A stretch of DNA of 64,000 bases, taken from contig NZ_JAELVQ010000002.1 in NCBI RefSeq assembly GCF_016428595.1, forward strand, positions 1 to 64,000, read 5' to 3'. The translations under genes were made by a program, and so were the position numbers. The stretch comes from Snuella sedimenti. Its GTDB lineage: Bacteria; Bacteroidota; Bacteroidia; Flavobacteriales; Flavobacteriaceae. Shown here one piece after another: positions 37,001 through 44,467 of this stretch; position 1 is the first letter of the stretch, and each line of letters begins with the position of its first letter. The notes beneath the pieces were generated by a model, which did not search any database, was not told where the DNA came from, and worked only from the letters and a program-made list of their open reading frames with translations.

Positions 37001-37097
37001 GTTCTACTTGCTCCCAAAGATTTTCATAGTTTGGTACTTGGGCATAAGTAAAATTTGTAAAAAGAATAACTGTTAAGATGCGACGTAAATATTTCAT
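31047..37097 (-). CDS. large alpha-2-macroglobulin-family protein
   Basis: A 2016-residue exported protein with a signal peptide (about 1-19, ending TYA). The long N-terminal part has no clear domain. MG1/MG2-like beta-sandwich repeats occupy the middle (FLFTDRSIYRPGQTVYFKGIV is the typical bacterial MG2 motif), followed by the A2M domain near 1240-1330. The thioester motif CNEQ (C1470) lies in YPYACNEQTFSRYY at the start of the alpha-alpha toroid. A possible protease trap guarding the periplasm. The usual penicillin-binding protein 1C partner is absent. An insertion around residue 1206 reads LDEVVVASF, like the TonB-linked receptor plug start. Confidence 0.9.
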   Translation of the reverse strand: MKYLRRILTVILFTNFTYAQVPNYENLWEQVEHFEMEGLPKSALKIVTNISKQATKDNNAAQQIKVMLYKSKFALVLEEEAQLNIIEDFKAEIAKSSFPKKNILENLLANLYWQYFQQNRWQFYNRTKTETKASPEDFRTWDLQTLFEAIHIHYQNSLQNGLLLQLESLDSYDAILETQKDSKIYRPTLYDFLSHNALDFYKTNENSITKPSYKFEIDNPDLLGDSKTFSMLTIISKDTTSLQLNALKIYQNLIKFHLKDTTPIALSDINIERLKFVKEHATFKNSEAILTETFKAEALKIKQHEASGLYNFEIASLYFGKSQEYNPKTNETFRWKAKEANDICNTIISKFPKSKAAKKCAVLKQQIGQQTVQITTEAFIPIQQHGRLLVRYKNLDLLDFKIFKLSRKTLDQFNKTYRKEEQLAFIKKLEATTQWKSTLRNENDFQPHTTEITIPKLENGTYLIFATPKNDNTIFAFKSIQVTNLALIETDSDDYKHLQVIDRNNGQPIEGAKLTLSYRKSSSGGKISETKTSNKYGGISIPKFNSIYKNLKIEVESNNEKAHFEGYFIYQYYKKEGEHEKTSYTSFLFTDRSIYRPGQTVYFKGIVIEKHKEQTSPVINETIFASLYNANGEIISELDFETNEYGSVAGEFILPNTGLNGQYYIEIYATKGAIRDRHYFSVEEYKRPKFETKFNPVTETVKINDTVSIKGSALAYAGSSITNAKVVYRVHRKVQYPRWYHWYRPWFHSEPQEISHGETSTDSNGRFEINFKALPDLSVDKNDLPIFNYEITADVTDLNGETRSTLTTVKVGYHALLATLSIDPTLEKTKKTHALSIDTQNLNGEFVPAKGTIKIYKLKAPEAVLRQRPWEAPDYQELSKDTFKKLFPHDAYNNEHKPENWEKGNLVFETEFNTGDSKEIKLGNLKKWDSGKYIITLESKDRFGQEVKDEIKTTLYADTDETLADNQLFSITTDKLTYKAGETAIITLASAADNLNVTVTIEKDRKTVKTAIIQLNNNKKSIHVPITNQDIGGFIIHYSFSAFNDFQSGSQAITVPYPETELEIETLTFRDKLQPGQDETWRFKIKGPQGNKISAELLASMYDASLDQFKPHNWNFSPISNPIYYPYYRSNAKQSFGTSHFRVSNNKLNINYPIQLYDQLNWFGFYFGNRKRYDVTNAINQKIKGAQIVNDEIEVEESIAFMNADDNEGILDEVVVASFDKKQEKKLEEHQNFNNVQIRKNLQETAFFFPQLQTDEVGNISFSFTTPEALTQWKLQLLAHTKTLESTTKTLTTVTQKDLMVIPNAPRFLREGDQINISAKITNLSGKPLSGNAILLLFDALSGKPIDFKLGNSSNNKTFTVKAKSNTQISWDLTIPDDIQAVQYRVIAKSGNFSDGEQNLLPVLSNRMLVTETLPMWIKSNETRTFVLDKLKTNTSTTLKHHKLTLEITSNPAWYAIQALPYLMEYPYACNEQTFSRYYANALASHIANSNPRIQDVFKQWNSLGAVISNLEKNQELKSILIQETPWLRDAQSETEQKKRIALLFDLNKMHNELQSALRKLKNNQMDSGAWPWFQGGRENRYITQHIITGFGHLDKLGVTPNTNAVPEMIEKAIRYLDAEFVKAYKDIRKYDAKVDLTKDHLTYIQLHYLYMRSFFPEIKKSDETKEISEYYLSQIQKYWLTRPLYAKGLMALITDRMNDKLTASKILKSLKETAIISEELGMYWKENSNSWFWYQAPIETQALLIETFSEIENNTETLDNLKIWLLKNKQTNRWKTTKATTDAIYALLLQGSDWLSITNEVDVTIGNQKIVPSKLEAVKVEAGTGYYKTNWNTSEIKPDMGEVKLTKKGNGIAWGGLYWQYFEDLDKITAAETSLKLKKKLFLKKYTDKGESISEISQDTPLNIGDLIRVRIELQNDRLMEFVHMKDMRASGLEPINVQSQYKWQDGLGYYESTKDAATNFFFDYLPKGVFVFEYDLRVNNAGNMSNGITTIQSMYAPEFSSYSEGKRIIVNSTN

Positions 37098-37257
37098 AAG
37101 AGTTAGAAGGCTTTTTTGTTAGTACTACTCAAAAGCCATTCCAAAATACAATAAATGTACGAGACCTTTTATTCGATAGTCGAGATTTAAATGTTCCAAT
37201 GCTTGTCCCGCTATGGTTTACAGTAAATCTAAGTTAGAATGGTATGTTTTGAAAATA

Positions 37258-37323
37258 TTAATCGAAAAGAATTCCTCGGGGATCTGTCTTGGGGATAGTT
37301 CGTTTCATGAAATTCTTTATTTT
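37258..37323 (+). repeat. dispersed palindromic repeat, copy 1
   Basis: Shares AAAAGAATTCCTCG (37265-37278) and AGTTCGTTTCATGAAATTCTT (37297-37317) with 41021-41080 in inverted orientation. The 21-bp block differs by one base. The two blocks are also imperfect inverted repeats of each other (AAGAATT against AATTCTT), so the unit could form a hairpin. Confidence 0.65.
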
Positions 37324-37364
37324 GTACAATGAAAGTTTAATTTCGTAGTTTCGACGGATTTATT

Positions 37365-38321
37365 ATGCGTAAATTTTTCTACTTTTTTTTATTTCCTATT
37401 GTGCTTTTAGGGCAGCCAAGGCTCAATGCAATCGATTTGCTATTTCAAAAAAAGCAATTTGCTAATGCTGAAATTGAGCTTCAAAACTATTTAGAGACCT
37501 ATCCAAATAATTTAAAGGCCATTGAGTTGTTGGGAGATGCTTATGGCCATCAAAAAAAATGGAATAAAGCCATAGTACAGTACAAACAATTGGTGGAAGC
37601 TAAACCAAATGAGGCAAATTACCATTATAAATACGGAGGCGTTTTGGGTATGAAAGCTTTGTCTGTTAGTAAAATACAAGCTTTAACAATTATAGGAGAT
37701 GTAAAGACAGCATTTTTAAAAGCTGCCGATTTAGATAAAAACCATATTGATACCCGTTGGGCGTTGGTTGAACTCTATATGCAGTTGCCTGGTATTTTGG
37801 GAGGGAGTAAAAAGAAATCATTACACTATGCAAATCAGTTAGAAACCTTGTCGGCCGTAGATGGTTATTTGGCTAAAGGTTATATATATGAATATGATAA
37901 TGAACCCGAACTAGCTGAAGCTTATTATAAAAAGGCAATACAGGTAGGAGGCTCATTGACTTGTTTTAATAAACTAGTTAGCTTTTACGAAAAAAATGAA
38001 CTACCCGGTAGGGCTATAAAAACTATTGAAGACGCACAGAAAAAGCATCAGCGTAATGCATTGCATTATCAAATAGGCAAAGTGTCGGCCGAATATAATG
38101 TTGCGCTAGAAAAAGGGGAAAGGTGCTTACATGTATACCTTAATAATTACAGCACGGCAGATGGGGTTCCTAAAGCTTGGGCATATTATCGATTGGCACA
38201 AATACATAAGCATAGAGAAGATAAGATTGCGGCTTTAAAATATATAGATTTAGCAATTGCCGAACTTCCCAAAGAAACCTCTTTTATAGAAGAAAAGGAA
38301 AAGATATTAGAACTTGATTAA
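37365..38321 (+). CDS. exported tetratricopeptide-repeat protein
   Basis: A 318-residue protein with a short signal-like hydrophobic start (about 3-15). At least five TPR-type helical pairs cover 25-310. Examples are NLKAIELLGDAYGHQKKWNKAI, WALVELYMQLPG and AWAYYRLAQIHKHREDKIAAL. It probably acts as a periplasmic or membrane-associated scaffold; the partner is unknown. It is divergent from the alpha-2-macroglobulin gene, with a dispersed repeat in between, and upstream of mpl. Confidence 0.82.
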   Translation: MRKFFYFFLFPIVLLGQPRLNAIDLLFQKKQFANAEIELQNYLETYPNNLKAIELLGDAYGHQKKWNKAIVQYKQLVEAKPNEANYHYKYGGVLGMKALSVSKIQALTIIGDVKTAFLKAADLDKNHIDTRWALVELYMQLPGILGGSKKKSLHYANQLETLSAVDGYLAKGYIYEYDNEPELAEAYYKKAIQVGGSLTCFNKLVSFYEKNELPGRAIKTIEDAQKKHQRNALHYQIGKVSAEYNVALEKGERCLHVYLNNYSTADGVPKAWAYYRLAQIHKHREDKIAALKYIDLAIAELPKETSFIEEKEKILELD

Positions 38322-38436
38322 TGTTTAAGTTTGGTCTAAATAGATTATGAATGCCATATACAGTACATAATAGTTAAAAACATTCGTGTATTATATACGA
38401 AAAAAGTATATTTGATTTTTCTTCAAAAAACGATAC

Positions 38437-39792
38437 ATGAACGTACATTTTATAGCTATAGGAGGTGCAGCAATGCATAATTTAGCCTTAGCATTACATA
38501 ATAAAGGAGATAAAGTAACAGGAAGTGACGATACGATTTTTGAACCTTCAAAATCAAGATTGGAAGCAGTAGGTTTGTTGCCAGAAGTCTTTGGTTGGTT
38601 TCCCGAAAAGATCACAACAAATCTAGATGCCATTGTTTTGGGAATGCATGCCAAAGCAGATAACCCTGAGTTATTAAGAGCACAAGAGTTAGGCGTTAAA
38701 ATTTATAGTTATCCGGAATTTTTGTACGAGCAGTCTAAAAATAAAACGCGGGTAGTTATTGGAGGAAGTCATGGAAAAACCACCATTACTTCCATGATTT
38801 TACATGTAATGCATTATCATGATAGAGAAGTCGATTATATGGTAGGTGCACAGTTGGAAGGTTTTGATGTAATGGTAAAGCTTACTGAGGCTAATGATTT
38901 TATCGTTTTAGAAGGAGATGAATATTTAAGTTCCCCAATAGATAGGCGACCTAAATTTCATTTGTATAAACCTAATATAGCATTGTTAAGTGGTATTGCT
39001 TGGGATCATATTAACGTATTTCCAACTTTTGAAAATTACGTTGAGCAATTTAAAATTTTTGTAGATAGCATTGTTAAAGGCGGAAGCATTAACTATAATG
39101 AAGAAGACCCAGAAGTAGTTAGCGTGGTAACCTCTAGTGAAAACCCAATTAGAAAAATACCATATTGTACGCCCGAATATACGGTTGAGAATGGGGGGAC
39201 ACTGTTGGAAACACCAGAAGGCCCTATGCCTATTGAAGTTTTTGGCAAGCATAATCTTAACAATTTAGCAGGTGCCAAATGGATTTGTCAGCATATGGGT
39301 ATTGATGAAGACGATTTTTATGAAGCTATTGCTACTTTTAAAGGTGCAAGCAAACGTTTGGAGAAAATAGCTGAAAGTAATAACAGTGTAGCATACAAAG
39401 ATTTTGCCCATTCACCAAGTAAGGTGAAGGCAACTACAGGTGCATTAAAAGAGCAATACCCAAATAGGAAATTGATAGCCTGTTTGGAACTACATACTTA
39501 TAGCAGTTTAACCGCAACTTTTCTTAAAGAATATAAAGACACATTAAATGCAGCCGATGAAGCTGTTGTGTTTTATTCACCTAATGCCGTTGCAATTAAA
39601 AAACTTGATGCCGTAACGAAAGAGCAGATAGCTCATGCATTTGGTCGTGATGGCTTGGTTGTTTATACAAACCCTAACGATTTTAAAAACTACTTGTTCT
39701 CTCAAAATTTTGAGAATAAAGCCTTGTTGTTAATGAGCTCTGGTAATTATGGTGGATTGGATTTCGATGAAGTTAAAAGGCTGATTAAGTAA
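38437..39792 (+). CDS. mpl: UDP-N-acetylmuramate:tripeptide ligase (murein recycling)
   Basis: Mur ligase that reattaches recycled L-Ala-gamma-D-Glu-meso-DAP to UDP-MurNAc. It has the N-terminal Rossmann motif IAIGGAAMHNLAL (7-19), ATP loop GGSHGKTT (109-116), the conserved EGDEYLSS, and AWDHINVFPT. The AAMHN in place of the GIGMSG of MurC is typical of Mpl. Length 451 matches. A -7-like TATATTTG is at 38408-38415. Confidence 0.9.
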   Translation: MNVHFIAIGGAAMHNLALALHNKGDKVTGSDDTIFEPSKSRLEAVGLLPEVFGWFPEKITTNLDAIVLGMHAKADNPELLRAQELGVKIYSYPEFLYEQSKNKTRVVIGGSHGKTTITSMILHVMHYHDREVDYMVGAQLEGFDVMVKLTEANDFIVLEGDEYLSSPIDRRPKFHLYKPNIALLSGIAWDHINVFPTFENYVEQFKIFVDSIVKGGSINYNEEDPEVVSVVTSSENPIRKIPYCTPEYTVENGGTLLETPEGPMPIEVFGKHNLNNLAGAKWICQHMGIDEDDFYEAIATFKGASKRLEKIAESNNSVAYKDFAHSPSKVKATTGALKEQYPNRKLIACLELHTYSSLTATFLKEYKDTLNAADEAVVFYSPNAVAIKKLDAVTKEQIAHAFGRDGLVVYTNPNDFKNYLFSQNFENKALLLMSSGNYGGLDFDEVKRLIK

Positions 39793-39839
39793 AATTACAA
39801 CGTATTTACCTAATCGAGATTTATGTGCGCTGCGGATTG

Positions 39840-40487
39840 TCACGAAGGTGCTTTGCCTAGAAAGCTTTTTAACTTGTCCCTTTTATGTTGAGGTAACGCC
39901 TCATTTGACATCGCTATTTCTATAAGCGTATCGTCTTTTGTTTTAGAAAAGAATAGATGAAATAACTCAGCTACTGAAAGACTTTTTTCCATACGTTCTA
40001 CTAAGGTTATTGAATCACCTATACTTACGCTACCTTCTTTTAAAATACTTATATAAGTTCCAGGGCGTTTATGGGCTATAAATTGTTTTAAAATCTCTTG
40101 GGAACCAAATTTTGCCCCCAATTTAAAACAAGGCTCCCGAGGTTGTGAAACCTGAACTAGAGCACTGCCCATTTTATAAATATCACCAACATGAATTTTA
40201 GTTTCATCAAGTCCTGCAACCGTTAAGTTTTCACCAAACATGCCCCAGTCCCAATTTAAGTTAGGATAAAGCGCTTTCCAATAGGGGTAATGGTCTGCAG
40301 AGAATAGATAGCATGCTTTATAATAACCACCGTGTACTTTGGTGTCGCTAACAAAATCATTATTAACGCTTTCCTTGCCCAAAAATATAGGAGTATTAAC
40401 CGGAGTTTTAAAAATACCAGAAGTTACTTCCTTTCCTTGCCATACAAATGTTTGGGGAGTTGCAATATTTGTAGAAGTTATGTTCAT
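39840..40487 (-). CDS. MOSC-domain protein, YiiM-like
   Basis: A 215-residue MOSC (molybdenum cofactor sulfurase C-terminal) protein. Motifs seen: VHGGYYKACYLF, WGMFGENLTVAGLDE and the cysteine-containing QPREPCFKLGAKF. The conserved Cys is the candidate sulfur- or cofactor-binding residue, and the C-terminal helix resembles the YiiM 3-alpha extension. Relatives in E. coli handle N-hydroxylated substrates with Moco. No molybdenum pathway genes are adjacent. Confidence 0.87.
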   Translation of the reverse strand: MNITSTNIATPQTFVWQGKEVTSGIFKTPVNTPIFLGKESVNNDFVSDTKVHGGYYKACYLFSADHYPYWKALYPNLNWDWGMFGENLTVAGLDETKIHVGDIYKMGSALVQVSQPREPCFKLGAKFGSQEILKQFIAHKRPGTYISILKEGSVSIGDSITLVERMEKSLSVAELFHLFFSKTKDDTLIEIAMSNEALPQHKRDKLKSFLGKAPS

Positions 40488-40539
40488 AAGTTAAAAATAG
40501 TTTTATTGGTAATGAGCTTAATACTATAAATTTCTTTGG

Positions 40540-40989
40540 TTAAACTCCAAATTGCCTTAAATGGTGGTCTAAGTGTTTGTATTGCATTTGTCCCCGTTGC
40601 TCATGGGTGAAATCTCCACAAATAGGATGTGATGGCCAATTGGGATCGTCTTTTTTAGCATAAAACACATTGATTAGTTCGATTAGTTTGTCTTTCTCTT
40701 CTACAAAATTCTTTTTGTCAACAACCCTATATTCTCTTGAAGTCGGTAAATTATGTTTCCAAGGCTTGTCATTATAAAGAGATGCCTTATAAAACGAAAA
40801 CAAAATCTTCATAATAAAGTTTGGTTTTTTAAGGGTTTGTTTGCCTAAAGTAACGTTTAATGGTTCCATGCAATGCGCTAACATTTGGGCAACATCCATC
40901 TTTCCCCATAGCGGCTGTGAGTTTTCAGTTAGTGCTTCAATACGATTTAAAATGTCTTGGTGTACATGTATTTCAAATAGGGATTTCAT
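40540..40989 (-). CDS. DUF1569 / DinB-like protein
   Basis: A 149-residue cytoplasmic protein with the DUF1569 pattern: WGKMDVAQMLAHCMEPLNV near the N-terminus and GQMQYKHLDHHLRQFGV at the end. The three His (AHC, KHL, HHL) are arranged as in DinB-like four-helix bundles that bind metal. I start at the ATG at 40989; ten upstream codons have weak coding character. The enzymatic role is unknown. Divergent from radC. Confidence 0.78.
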   Translation of the reverse strand: MKSLFEIHVHQDILNRIEALTENSQPLWGKMDVAQMLAHCMEPLNVTLGKQTLKKPNFIMKILFSFYKASLYNDKPWKHNLPTSREYRVVDKKNFVEEKDKLIELINVFYAKKDDPNWPSHPICGDFTHEQRGQMQYKHLDHHLRQFGV

Positions 40990-41020
40990 AAGTAAATATT
41001 TTAGAAAATTTTTAACCAAC

Positions 41021-41080
41021 GGATAAATCTAAGAATTTCATGAAATGAACTAACATCGAGGAATTCTTTTGATTAAAATT
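41021..41080 (-). repeat. dispersed palindromic repeat, copy 2
   Basis: Inverted copy of 37258-37323, with the same 14-bp and 21-bp blocks and a shorter spacer. Like copy 1, it lies between two divergent genes (DUF1569 and radC). Confidence 0.65.
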
Positions 41081-41113
41081 GCCTGATAAATTTACAATAA
41101 TTATATTTATCAA

Positions 41114-41812
41114 ATGTCTGAAAAATCTTCATCTTTTACTATTAAAAAATGGTCGCTAGACGACCGTCCTCGTGAAAAACTTCTTAATAAAGGTCGGGTT
41201 TCCTTAAGTGATGCTGAATTGGTTGCTATATTAATTGGTTCGGGGAATAAGGAGGAAAGTGCAGTTGCCTTAGCCAAACGCATACTTGCCAATACAGGTA
41301 ACAACCTAAGTGAGTTGGGTAAGTTGTCTATTGAACAGTTAATGGTGTTTAAAGGCATTGGCGAAGCCAAAGCGATAACAATTGCAGCTGCCTTGGAGTT
41401 AGGGCGTAGGCGTCGGGGAGAAGAGGCATTGAATAAGAAAAAAATAAGTTCAAGTTTATCGGTTTTTGAATTAATGCAGCCACTAGTTGGTGAATTGCAG
41501 CATGAAGAGTTTTGGATAATATATTTAAACAATTCAAATAAAGTTATCCAAAAATACCAATTAAGTAAAGGCGGTATTACAGGTACTTTAGTAGATGTTC
41601 GTTTAGTACTTAAAAACGCCTTAATGCTTGGAGCTACGGGGCTTATTTTGGTACATAATCATCCGTCAGGGGCATTAAACCCTAGTACAGCCGATAAGCA
41701 GTTGACCACAAAATTGAAAACAGCAGCACAAAGTTTAGATATTAAAGTATTGGATCACCTAATTGTAACGGAAAAAGCATATTTTAGTTTCGCCGATGAA
41801 TCATTATTGTGA
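41114..41812 (+). CDS. radC: RadC-family JAB/MPN domain protein
   Basis: A 232-residue RadC protein. The N-terminal helix-hairpin-helix (about 40-100, including GIGEAKAITIAAALELGRR) precedes a JAMM metal-binding domain with HNHPSG (181-186) and Asp194. A zinc hydrolase fold, but the biological function of RadC is not settled. The frame is intact and length normal. Confidence 0.93.
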   Translation: MSEKSSSFTIKKWSLDDRPREKLLNKGRVSLSDAELVAILIGSGNKEESAVALAKRILANTGNNLSELGKLSIEQLMVFKGIGEAKAITIAAALELGRRRRGEEALNKKKISSSLSVFELMQPLVGELQHEEFWIIYLNNSNKVIQKYQLSKGGITGTLVDVRLVLKNALMLGATGLILVHNHPSGALNPSTADKQLTTKLKTAAQSLDIKVLDHLIVTEKAYFSFADESLL

Positions 41813-41880
41813 AAGCATCAAATTCCAATTAAAGATTTGTGGTTTGAAATTTAAAAATTGAAATTTACTTTACTCTATCT

Positions 41881-43182
41881 ATGCTCTTAGTTTATACACA
41901 TCATATTACGCCGAGATTAAAATATGTTTTTAGACATATTTGTACTAGGGTATTAGGTATTGAGGTTTCTTTTACCACTAAGATCGAGGCATTTATTGCT
42001 CATGACAGCTTAAAAATGTCTTATACCAAACAGTCACTTGGAAATGAGTTTTTTATAAAGAGCCATGATATTTTATTTGAACAAAGTTTGTCGGATGTCG
42101 ATATCCACATTCACGATTGGGAAGAAACTAAGTGTTTTTTCTTTAATGGTGACAAGAGTTCTTTGCCATTTGATATTTTTGCGGCGGCCTTTTATTTGTT
42201 GTCTAGATACGAAGAATATTTACCACACGTTAAAGATGAATATGGTCGTTTTGTTGCAACCGAAAGTATAGCGTATAAATATGGGTTTTTACATCAACCG
42301 GTAGTAGATATCTGGGCTTATAAGTTTAAAGCAGCCTTACATGAGCAGTACCCCGAATTTGAGTTTCCGGTAAGGAAGTATTCTATAAAACCAATTATAG
42401 ATGTTCCCAGTGCTTATAATTTCAAACTTAAGGGAATTATGCGTTCTTTAGGAGGTACTTTAAAGGATTTGTTCGAATTTAAATTTAAACGACTCTATAG
42501 CCGCTACATGGTGTTGTTTGGTCTAAAGCATGATCCCTACGATACGTTTAGGTATATTATTAATAAGCAAAAGCATAGTGATCATAAGTTTTTATTCTTT
42601 TTTTTAATTGGCGATTATTCTACTTACGATAAGGGTATAAACGCAAACAAAAAGCATTTTATATCACTTATAAAGCACATAGCCGATTACTGTAGTGTTG
42701 GCTTAAAAACATCCTTTTTTGCAATTGATGACATTACAGTTTTAAAAAAGGAAAAACGGCGGATGGAAGCTATTTTGAATACATCATTAAAGGCTTCCCG
42801 ACAATCGTTTTCAAAGCTTAATATGCCAGAGTCCTACAGAAATCTTATCGAATTGGAGATTCAAGAGGATTATACTATGGGCTATGTAAATCATGTTGGA
42901 TTCCGAGCTGGTTCATGCACACCATTTTTGTTTTACGATTTAGATTATGAAGTACAAACACCTTTAAAGATTAACTCTTACCATCTTATGGACTACAGTT
43001 TGCTTAAAACACAATCACTGTTAGATAAAAAGAAGGTGTTAAATGAGTTGATTAGCGAAATAAAAAATGTTAATGGGGAGTTTGTGCCAGTATTTCATAA
43101 TTACACCTTTAGTGATACAGAGCGCTGGGAAGGGTTTAAAGAATTGTTTAATATTATTTTAGATTCGGTAAATGAAGCTTAA
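41881..43182 (+). CDS. polysaccharide deacetylase-family protein
   Basis: A 433-residue cytoplasmic-looking protein (no signal peptide). The N-terminal ~130 residues form the DUF7033-like domain seen before deacetylase domains in Bacteroidota (FPFDIFAAAFYLLSRYEEYL is recognisable). The C-terminal domain resembles NodB/polysaccharide deacetylases (NHVGFRAGSCTPFLFYDLD, FHNYTFSD), with His/Asp positions partly changed, so activity is uncertain. Its 3' end overlaps the yjjG-like gene by 11 bases and starts a run of five tightly spaced genes. Confidence 0.78.
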   Translation: MLLVYTHHITPRLKYVFRHICTRVLGIEVSFTTKIEAFIAHDSLKMSYTKQSLGNEFFIKSHDILFEQSLSDVDIHIHDWEETKCFFFNGDKSSLPFDIFAAAFYLLSRYEEYLPHVKDEYGRFVATESIAYKYGFLHQPVVDIWAYKFKAALHEQYPEFEFPVRKYSIKPIIDVPSAYNFKLKGIMRSLGGTLKDLFEFKFKRLYSRYMVLFGLKHDPYDTFRYIINKQKHSDHKFLFFFLIGDYSTYDKGINANKKHFISLIKHIADYCSVGLKTSFFAIDDITVLKKEKRRMEAILNTSLKASRQSFSKLNMPESYRNLIELEIQEDYTMGYVNHVGFRAGSCTPFLFYDLDYEVQTPLKINSYHLMDYSLLKTQSLLDKKKVLNELISEIKNVNGEFVPVFHNYTFSDTERWEGFKELFNIILDSVNEA

Positions 43183-43861
43183 GGGCATTACAGATGTTTT
43201 TTTTGATCTCGATCATACCTTATGGGATTTTGATAAAAATTCGGCGTTGACATTCAAAAAGGTTTTTGAACTCAATGAATTGGCTGTGGATTTAAATGCA
43301 TTTTTAGCGAATTATATAGTCATTAATGCACACTATTGGAAGCGTTATAGGGATGAGAAAATTGATCATGAAACTTTGCGTTTCGGACGCTTAAATGATA
43401 CATTCAAGGCTGTTGGTTTTTCTATTGAAGATGAAACGGTGTATCGAGTTTCCAGGGATTATATAATGCATCTTACAAACTATAATCATTTGTTTGATAA
43501 TACAATTATAATTTTGGATTATTTGAGTCGTAAATATACATTGCATATTATAAGTAATGGCCTAAGCGAAGTACAGCACAAAAAACTAAGAAATGCTAAT
43601 ATCTATCATTATTTTAAGACTGTTACCAATGCAGAAATAGCAGGCGTTAAAAAGCCAAACCCTAAAATTTTTGAGTTTGCACTACAAGCAGCAAATACTA
43701 ATATTAATCAAAGTGTTATGGTTGGTGATGGTTATGAGGCAGATATACTAGGCGCTATGAATGTTGGAATGGATGTTATTTATTTCGATCCAAAGAATCA
43801 GGCATTAGATGTCAATATTAAGCAAATCAATAATCTTATTCAATTAAAAAAATATTTATAG
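43172..43861 (+). CDS. yjjG: HAD-family noncanonical pyrimidine nucleotidase, YjjG-like
   Basis: A 229-residue haloacid dehalogenase hydrolase. Motif I DVFFDLDHTLWDF (nucleophile Asp and acid/base Asp), motif II IISNG, motif III Lys in GVKKPNPKIF and motif IV VGDGYEADILGAMNVG are all present. The YjjG branch cleaves modified pyrimidine nucleoside monophosphates and so helps to clean the nucleotide pool. Eleven bases overlap with the upstream deacetylase-family gene. Confidence 0.88.
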   Translation: MKLKGITDVFFDLDHTLWDFDKNSALTFKKVFELNELAVDLNAFLANYIVINAHYWKRYRDEKIDHETLRFGRLNDTFKAVGFSIEDETVYRVSRDYIMHLTNYNHLFDNTIIILDYLSRKYTLHIISNGLSEVQHKKLRNANIYHYFKTVTNAEIAGVKKPNPKIFEFALQAANTNINQSVMVGDGYEADILGAMNVGMDVIYFDPKNQALDVNIKQINNLIQLKKYL

Positions 43862-43903
43862 AAGAATGTACAATTTAGAAAATCTTTACGTTTAAGTTTA
43901 GAC

Positions 43904-44467
43904 ATGTTAAAGCAAATATTTAAGTATACCATTATAAGCGTCATTTTTAGTTTTTTTGTTGGTTCGTGCACCAAAGATGTGGATTTTGACCAGATAAACG
44001 ATTTTGAAATTTACCCAGTACTGGAATCCAGTTTGGTACACCTAGATGAGCCAGCGAGCAGGTTTTATATCGATGGCTATGAGGTCGCTGTTATCCAAGA
44101 TTCGGTTAGCATCGATGTTTTTAACAATCAGTTTGCAATAGATAATTTAATAAAGGCTGAGCTTGTATTGGAAATGACCAATTCAATAAATAGAGGACTT
44201 GATGTGCAAGTCGATTTTTTTGATGCTGCAAACCAATTAAGGCATGCCTTTACAGTATCTGTTGCTCCTTCTCCAAATAACGAGGAAATTGTTTCACAGC
44301 ATACAGAGGTTTTTGAAGGTAATAGTTTGATAGCTTTAAAGCAAACAACCAAATTAATACTTACTTTAAGAACACGTTCTGGTAGTCCGATCAACGAAGG
44401 CACACCGGGTAGAATAGGCTTGAAATCTAAGGGTGTTTTTTATTTAAAAATAGATAATTCTATATGA
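43904..44467 (+). CDS. lipoprotein of unknown function, coupled to DUF5723 gene
   Basis: A 187-residue lipoprotein. Signal peptide and lipobox VGSC (Cys22) are followed by an acidic mature domain with many short hydrophobic strands, suggesting a beta-sandwich. No motif recognised. Its stop overlaps the start of the next gene by four bases (ATGA), so the two are translated together; it is probably exported to the outer membrane along with that protein. Confidence 0.72.
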   Translation: MLKQIFKYTIISVIFSFFVGSCTKDVDFDQINDFEIYPVLESSLVHLDEPASRFYIDGYEVAVIQDSVSIDVFNNQFAIDNLIKAELVLEMTNSINRGLDVQVDFFDAANQLRHAFTVSVAPSPNNEEIVSQHTEVFEGNSLIALKQTTKLILTLRTRSGSPINEGTPGRIGLKSKGVFYLKIDNSI

